From Tritrichomonas musculus (taxonomy: Eukaryota; Parabasalia; Tritrichomonadida; Tritrichomonadidae): a DNA stretch of 64,000 bases. Shown piece by piece: positions 59,800-64,000 of the stretch; positions within the stretch are counted from its first letter, which is position 1; each line of letters begins with the position of its first letter. The notes under the pieces are model-generated. The model did not search any database. It saw only the letters and a program-made list of their open reading frames with translations, and was not told the DNA's origin. The DNA lies in assembly GCA_039105265.1 (NCBI GenBank), contig JAPFFF010000037.1, positions 1,207,501 through 1,271,500 on the forward strand, written 5' to 3'. The translations under genes were made by a program, and so were the position numbers.

Positions 59800-60435
59800 A
59801 CATCATAATGCAGTATATTAACATAATAATGATGTATATTAACATTATGATACAGTATATTAACATAATAATGATGTATATCAACATAATAATGATGTAT
59901 ATTAACATAATAATGATGTATATCAACATAATAATGATGTATTTTAACACAATAATGATGTATTTTAACATAATAATGATGTATATTAGCATTATTATGC
60001 AATGTATTAACATTATAATTCAATATATTAACATTATAATTTAATATATTAACATCATAATTCAATAATCTAGCATCATGATACTGTACATTGACTTCAC
60101 AATGCAGTATATTAACATCATAATGATGTATATTAACATCATAATGATGTATATTAACATTATGATGCAGTATATTAACATCATAATGATGTATATTAAC
60201 ATTGTAATGAAGTATATTAACATAATAATGATGTATATCAACATAATAATGATGTATATTAGCATTATAATTTAATACATTAACATCATAATTCAATAAT
60301 CTAGCATCATGATACTGTACATTGATATCACAATGCAGTATATTAACATAATAATGATGTCTATTAACATTATGATGCAGTATATTTTCATTATGATGAA
60401 GTATATTAACATTGTAATGAAGTATATTAACATTT
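59800..60435. repeat. 21-bp minisatellite (TATTAACATAATAATGATG-like)
   Basis: About 30 diverged units of 21 bp. As 21 is divisible by 3 and the unit lacks stops in several frames, it gives open frames on both strands (for example a heptapeptide NIHHYYV repeat) that are not considered genes. Degenerate relatives continue at 61690-62060. Confidence 0.9.
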
Positions 60436-60456
60436 GAGTAAGTGTTTTGGGCAAGG

Positions 60457-60480
60457 CTTGCTAGTTACCTAACCAGCAAG
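60457..60480. repeat. hairpin CTTGCT-A-GTT / AAC-C-AGCAAG
   Basis: A 9-bp stem with one A.C mismatch around ACCT, GC-rich compared with its surroundings, directly after the minisatellite. Confidence 0.6.
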
Positions 60481-61009
60481 GTCCACACTTTTTGAATAAA
60501 AAATGCAAATTCAACTTTATAAAAAAACAAAAGTGCACAAAAAATTCAGAAATGGTATATTAGCTTTTTCAATTATTAACCGTTTTTATCTTCGAATAGA
60601 ACGTTTAATTTGCATTCTCAATGTCTTTAGCGGCATCTTACTATATTTATATTCAAGTTAACTTTTATTCTTTCTAATTCCAGATAGTTTTTATTAGATT
60701 TATTTTAGAAGACTACTAATCCCAGATTGTTATTCTCAAGTCGTTATCCACGAATTACTTATCATCATGAAAGTCAGTGAATATTCAATTAATTTAGCAT
60801 AAAGAAATATTAACAGATTTTCATATATATCAAATAGTGCTATATCTAGTTATGAGGGCACTGAGATCTTTCTAGTGCATCTATCAAAATAATCACTACC
60901 ACTAATCATATTATCTTAAGAGTTGATGGAATCAGCAGTATGAAATTAAGCATTAATGATTTTGCCTGTATATAGCATTTATGAAATCAAAAAAATATAA
61001 ACCAAATTG
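60481..61009. other. AT-rich stretch without recognised genes
   Basis: No supported gene; short open frames only. Contains a half-site ACTTTTTGAA at about 60487 related to the hairpins at 62129 and 63961. Confidence 0.4.
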
Positions 61010-61502
61010 CAGAAAACTCACATATAAAAGAAGAACAAATTACAAAAAAAAATACTTTATATTCCACTATTGAGAGGACAAACGAAGCTTTAGATTTACT
61101 CAAAGGCAGAATTAAAAAATAAGAGACAGAGAGTACGAGCTTAAAGAATAAAAGCAGCTTTTGAAACCAGATTTGATGCCATCAAAGAGAATAATCAAAT
61201 ACAACCAGTTAATCAAATACAACCAGTTAATCAAATACAAACGAATATGCATTTATCTATTCTAGTGAGGTAATACAGCTTCACTTTTCAGAAGGACATT
61301 TATTTTTCACGGTTATCTTTTTTTTTCATTCAATAAAATATATCAGGGCACAGTATCTCAAAAGATATTACAGATTTATGTGGAATATGATCAGGGTGAA
61401 AGTTTAACAACTCAATATTTTTATATTCCATCATCACTTTGTTTCAATAACAATTTGATTGCCTTTGCTCAAGTTACTATGATTAATACTACACAAATTT
61501 AA
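61010..61502 (+). pseudogene. degenerate coiled-coil/Gln-rich gene remnant
   Basis: Coding-like pieces on the plus strand in shifting frames: TIERTNEALDLLKGRIKK, then AAFETRFDAIKENNQ followed by a 6-residue repeat (NQIQPV, 18 bp) and, from 61344 to TAA 61500-61502, QIYVEYDQGESLTTQYFYIP ... INTTQI. Stops and frame changes separate them. No family recognised; the pieces may come from a mobile element or a host gene. Confidence 0.4.
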
Positions 61503-61689
61503 TAAATATTCTCAGCACATTTTTTCCTAAAGGTATTATGGAAGTAGTAGATCATAAATATAATGAGATCATTAAGAACCAGTAGATGAATAAAACAATT
61601 TTTTTGCAGAAACCGTTAGAGAAATAATAGGGGCTGATATGATTTGTAGGTCGTCAAGAGACCTTAGCTTATCATATATGATTTTCAAT

Positions 61690-62060
61690 ATATCAACATT
61701 ATATTAAATATTTGTTTGATATATAAACATTGTATTGAAGAATATTAACATTATAATGAAGTATATAAACATTATAATTCAATAATCTAACATCATAATG
61801 CAGTACATATTCAATATATTATATCATATTAACATTATAATCCAATAAACTAACATCATAATACAGTATATTAACATCATAATGAAGTACATTATCATTT
61901 TAATGTAGTACATTTACATTATATTGAAGCATACTAACATTATAATTCAATAAACTAACATCGTATTGAAGTTTATTATCAGTATAATGTTATACATTAT
62001 CAATACAATCCTATATATAATAAATACAATCCTATACATTATCAATATAATGCAATATAT
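61690..62060. repeat. degenerate continuation of the 21-bp minisatellite
   Basis: Repeated ATTAACATTATAAT- and ACATCATAAT-like units with irregular spacing. Confidence 0.7.
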
Positions 62061-62128
62061 TAACTATATCATGTCCTACTTAGAAAAAAAATATATTAAA
62101 AATATCTATTCTTAGTTTTTACTAGATT

Positions 62129-62151
62129 CTTTTTGAACTGCGTTCAAAAAG
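62129..62151. repeat. hairpin CTTTTTGAAC-TGC-GTTCAAAAAG
   Basis: Perfect 10-bp stem with 3-nt loop. Same design as 63961-63987 with a compensating base-pair change. Confidence 0.8.
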
Positions 62152-62189
62152 TGGTGTTGTTTATATAAACGCTTTCAAAAAGTTTTAAA

Positions 62190-62245
62190 AAAACAAAAAC
62201 AATACAAAACAAAACAAAACAAAAAAAAAAAAAAAAAAAAAACAA
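62190..62245. repeat. short AAAAC/poly-A tract
   Basis: AAAAC units followed by a long A run, resembling the tract at 20041-20350. Confidence 0.85.
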
Positions 62246-62499
62246 TAGTTTTTAGGTGAAAAGTATGTTATAGAATCAAATTTAAGCTTAGAGTATTTGT
62301 AATTCTCTTAATTATAATATGCACATACTTTATTCATAAAAGCATTGACTAAAAGGTCGATTTCCAAATATTTGGAAATGTGATATGAAAAACATCAAAT
62401 AGATGAATGCTGTTTAATGATAAAATCAAAGTACATTTATATAATAGTTTTTTTTTTTAATATAAAAAAGGATTTTATTGAATGTAAAAAACCATTGAC

Positions 62500-63443
62500 T
62501 TATTCATTTTGACATATTTTTGAGATGAAGTTATCAATATCTTCACCAAAATAAATTTCAGAATTAGAATAATCTCGAAGTTCAGAAGTAATCTCTGGGA
62601 TAATTTTATAAATGATAGGATCGCTTGATTTGTATAAGATCGATACAAATGATTTAAATAATAATGATTTTTTTGAAAAAGGTAGAGCATTTATAAATTC
62701 AAAAAGTTTATTATAAAATTGAACGAATTATTGAATGTTTTGAATAGGATAACTTATTTCTATAACATCAATGCAATCTGATATGTTATATATAGCATTT
62801 AGATCTAAGTCATCCGATATATCTTTAAAAAATTTAGAAAAAAAATTAAACTTTGAAGTTTATTAAAATTATGAAAAACAAAATTAAAAGAAAAAAAATT
62901 CGAATTAATAAGATTTAAACGATATATTTCTGAATATTCACAAAAAACTCTTAATAATATGCAAAAATTAGATAAAATTTTTGTTGAATTTATATGCTCT
63001 TTTAAAAAAACAATTATAAACTCAATATTTTTAAAATGAGGAATCAAAAAATCGATATAATCACCCGATAACACTGATAAAGAGATAAAAAAATGAAATA
63101 TAGATAAAATAAAATTTTCATTATTTGTTTCGAAAAATTCAGATAAATTGGTTAATAATTGAGATTTTTGAATAAAAAAAAGAATAAAATTTTCATCATT
63201 ATCTTCAAATTCATAATTTTCTGAATTTAAAAATTGTATAATCTGCATTATCATATCATGAATTAATTTATAATTTTTGGTTTTGTAAATGACATCAATA
63301 TTTTTAAGTTCTTCTTCTATTTTCTGAAAAATTTCGATGCGATTAAAGTTTGATGTGTAATCTTTTTCACCAAAAAACACATTTATTTCATCGAATTTTA
63401 AACTAATATCTTTGGAGTAACTTTGTTCTTTGTAAATATCCAT
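62500..63443 (-). pseudogene. degenerate armadillo-like helical protein gene
   Basis: ATG 63443 opens a 212-codon frame (MDIYKEQSYSKDISLKFDEI ...) with repeated Leu/Ile/Phe helices and IVFLKEHINSTKILSNFC. Near 62825-62860, in a T-rich run, the frame shifts; coding character resumes (KDISDDLDLNAIYNISDC), meets an in-frame TAA at 62728-62730, and continues (FVQFYNKLFEFINAL ... EIYFGEDIDNF) to TAA 62500-62502. One frameshift and one nonsense codon make it a pseudogene. The helical repeat style resembles families of trichomonad ARM-like proteins of unknown role. Confidence 0.6.
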
Positions 63444-63449
63444 TTTTTA

Positions 63450-63455
63450 AAGTGA
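63450..63455 (-). promoter_or_regulatory. initiator of the armadillo-like gene
   Basis: On the minus strand TCACTT fits TCAYTW, about 10 nt before the ATG at 63443. Confidence 0.55.
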
Positions 63456-63685
63456 AATAATAAGAGACTAAAAAGTACTCATTTTTGAAGACATTATTCA
63501 ATTTTGAAGAAACTTATATAATTTTTTTTGTAAATTATTCAAAATTGATTTTTTTCTAATAAATACGTTTTTAATATCAAGAAAAAAGAAATTTTGAAAA
63601 AAAATAAAAAAATTGTCACTATATTCCACATCTAAATGATAATTTATTAATAATTTAATTGATATTTTTCTTTTTTGAGTATTTT

Positions 63686-63929
63686 TAAGGTACAATTCTC
63701 ATACGTTTAGTAACTGCAAAACTTTTTGACACTTTAAGAAAAAGAAAAGACATGTTATATAAAAAATATTTTTTAAAAAATTATACATTTGAAAAATTTA
63801 ATATAAAAAATAAAGCTCAGAATTTTAAATCTGACACTCATTCAAACAAAAACTTTTTCTGAGAAGTGCACTTTCACAAAATTTTAACGTTCTCTTTCTC
63901 AATATTTAACGTATGAGAATTGTACCTTA
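63686..63929. mobile_element. MITE copy 2 (244 bp)
   Basis: 22-bp perfect inverted ends starting TAAGGTACAATTCTCATACG; internal sequence matches copy 1 (GACATGTTATATAAAAAA, CAGAATTTTAAATCTGACAC). TA on both sides. No coding capacity. Confidence 0.85.
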
Positions 63930-63951
63930 AGTTGATCGTTTTAAATTATAC
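63927..63951 (-). repeat. detached inverted piece of the 123-bp satellite
   Basis: The reverse complement reads TATAATTTAAAACGATCAAC, as in the satellite at 57285-57873. It abuts the right end of MITE copy 2. Confidence 0.75.
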
Positions 63952-63960
63952 AAGAATGGC

Positions 63961-63987
63961 CACTTTTTGAGCTTCGCTCAAAAAGTG
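63961..63987. repeat. hairpin with 12-bp stem CACTTTTTGAGC/GCTCAAAAAGTG
   Basis: Perfect stem with loop TTC at the end of the window. Confidence 0.85.
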
Positions 63988-64000
63988 TCCTATGTTAAAC

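Noticed and set aside
59727-60296. 189-codon open frame with heptapeptide repeats
   Set aside because: Produced by a 21-bp minisatellite without stops; equal open frames exist on both strands and in other registers.
59800-60435. Possible CRISPR array
   Set aside because: Units are directly adjacent with no unique spacers, and the organism is a eukaryote.
1-64000. tRNA and rRNA genes
   Set aside because: No cloverleaf-like or rRNA-like GC-rich segments were recognised; the GC-rich islands are element ends and short palindromes.

Overview
The window looks like nuclear DNA of a parabasalid (trichomonad) protist, for example Trichomonas or Tritrichomonas; the species cannot be fixed from this sequence. 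Support comes from the very AT-rich, intron-poor sequence, a long ankyrin-repeat protein of the trichomonad type, an RCC1-repeat/protein-kinase fusion, TCAYTW initiator motifs 10-20 nt upstream of host start codons, a MULE transposase, and above all several Maverick/Polinton-type giant DNA transposons.

Layout. 1-14160: remains of Maverick A (spacer-type protein, giant fibre gene, penton-like protein, major capsid protein, pVI-like protein, an integrase tail remnant and a truncated KilA-N gene). Its fibre gene is split by a complete 4,666-bp nested element, A' (1213-5878), with inverted termini and a 5-bp target duplication TCTAA. A' carries an integrase, a Ulp1-type protease, an HNH nuclease, two unknown proteins and a small Rep-like (HUH) protein, but no polymerase, packaging ATPase or major capsid gene. 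14161-23640: host DNA (ankyrin gene, RCC1-kinase gene, an AAAAC repeat, an RCC1 pseudogene, a MITE and a long AT-rich stretch). 23669-about 56650: Maverick B (polymerase, PD-(D/E)XK nuclease, integrase, a 90-codon basic gene, a spacer-type protein and a fibre). B is interrupted at 30117-52247 by the 22.1-kb Maverick C, which carries fibres, penton, polymerase, capsid, pVI-like protein, a broken packaging ATPase, a truncated integrase and several homing-type nucleases. 56650-64000: host DNA with a 123-bp satellite, a frameshifted MULE, a 21-bp minisatellite, degenerate genes, a second copy of the MITE and hairpin repeats.

How the genes work together. Mavericks B and C are built like integrated viruses. 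PolB would copy the DNA, the integrase would insert it, the FtsK/A32-like ATPase and protease would serve packaging and maturation, the double-jelly-roll and penton-like proteins would form the capsid, and the very long fibres with shaft-like repeats would decorate it. Most copies are damaged: nonsense codons in C, insertions in A and B, and truncations.

The two insertions can be read exactly. In each case the flanking 5-bp duplications are adjacent to the element, and removing the element leaves the interrupted reading frame open with a whole number of codons. The most unusual points are the Rep-bearing small element A', the one-sided end of element C, and a scattered set of short GC-rich palindromes inside element genes.
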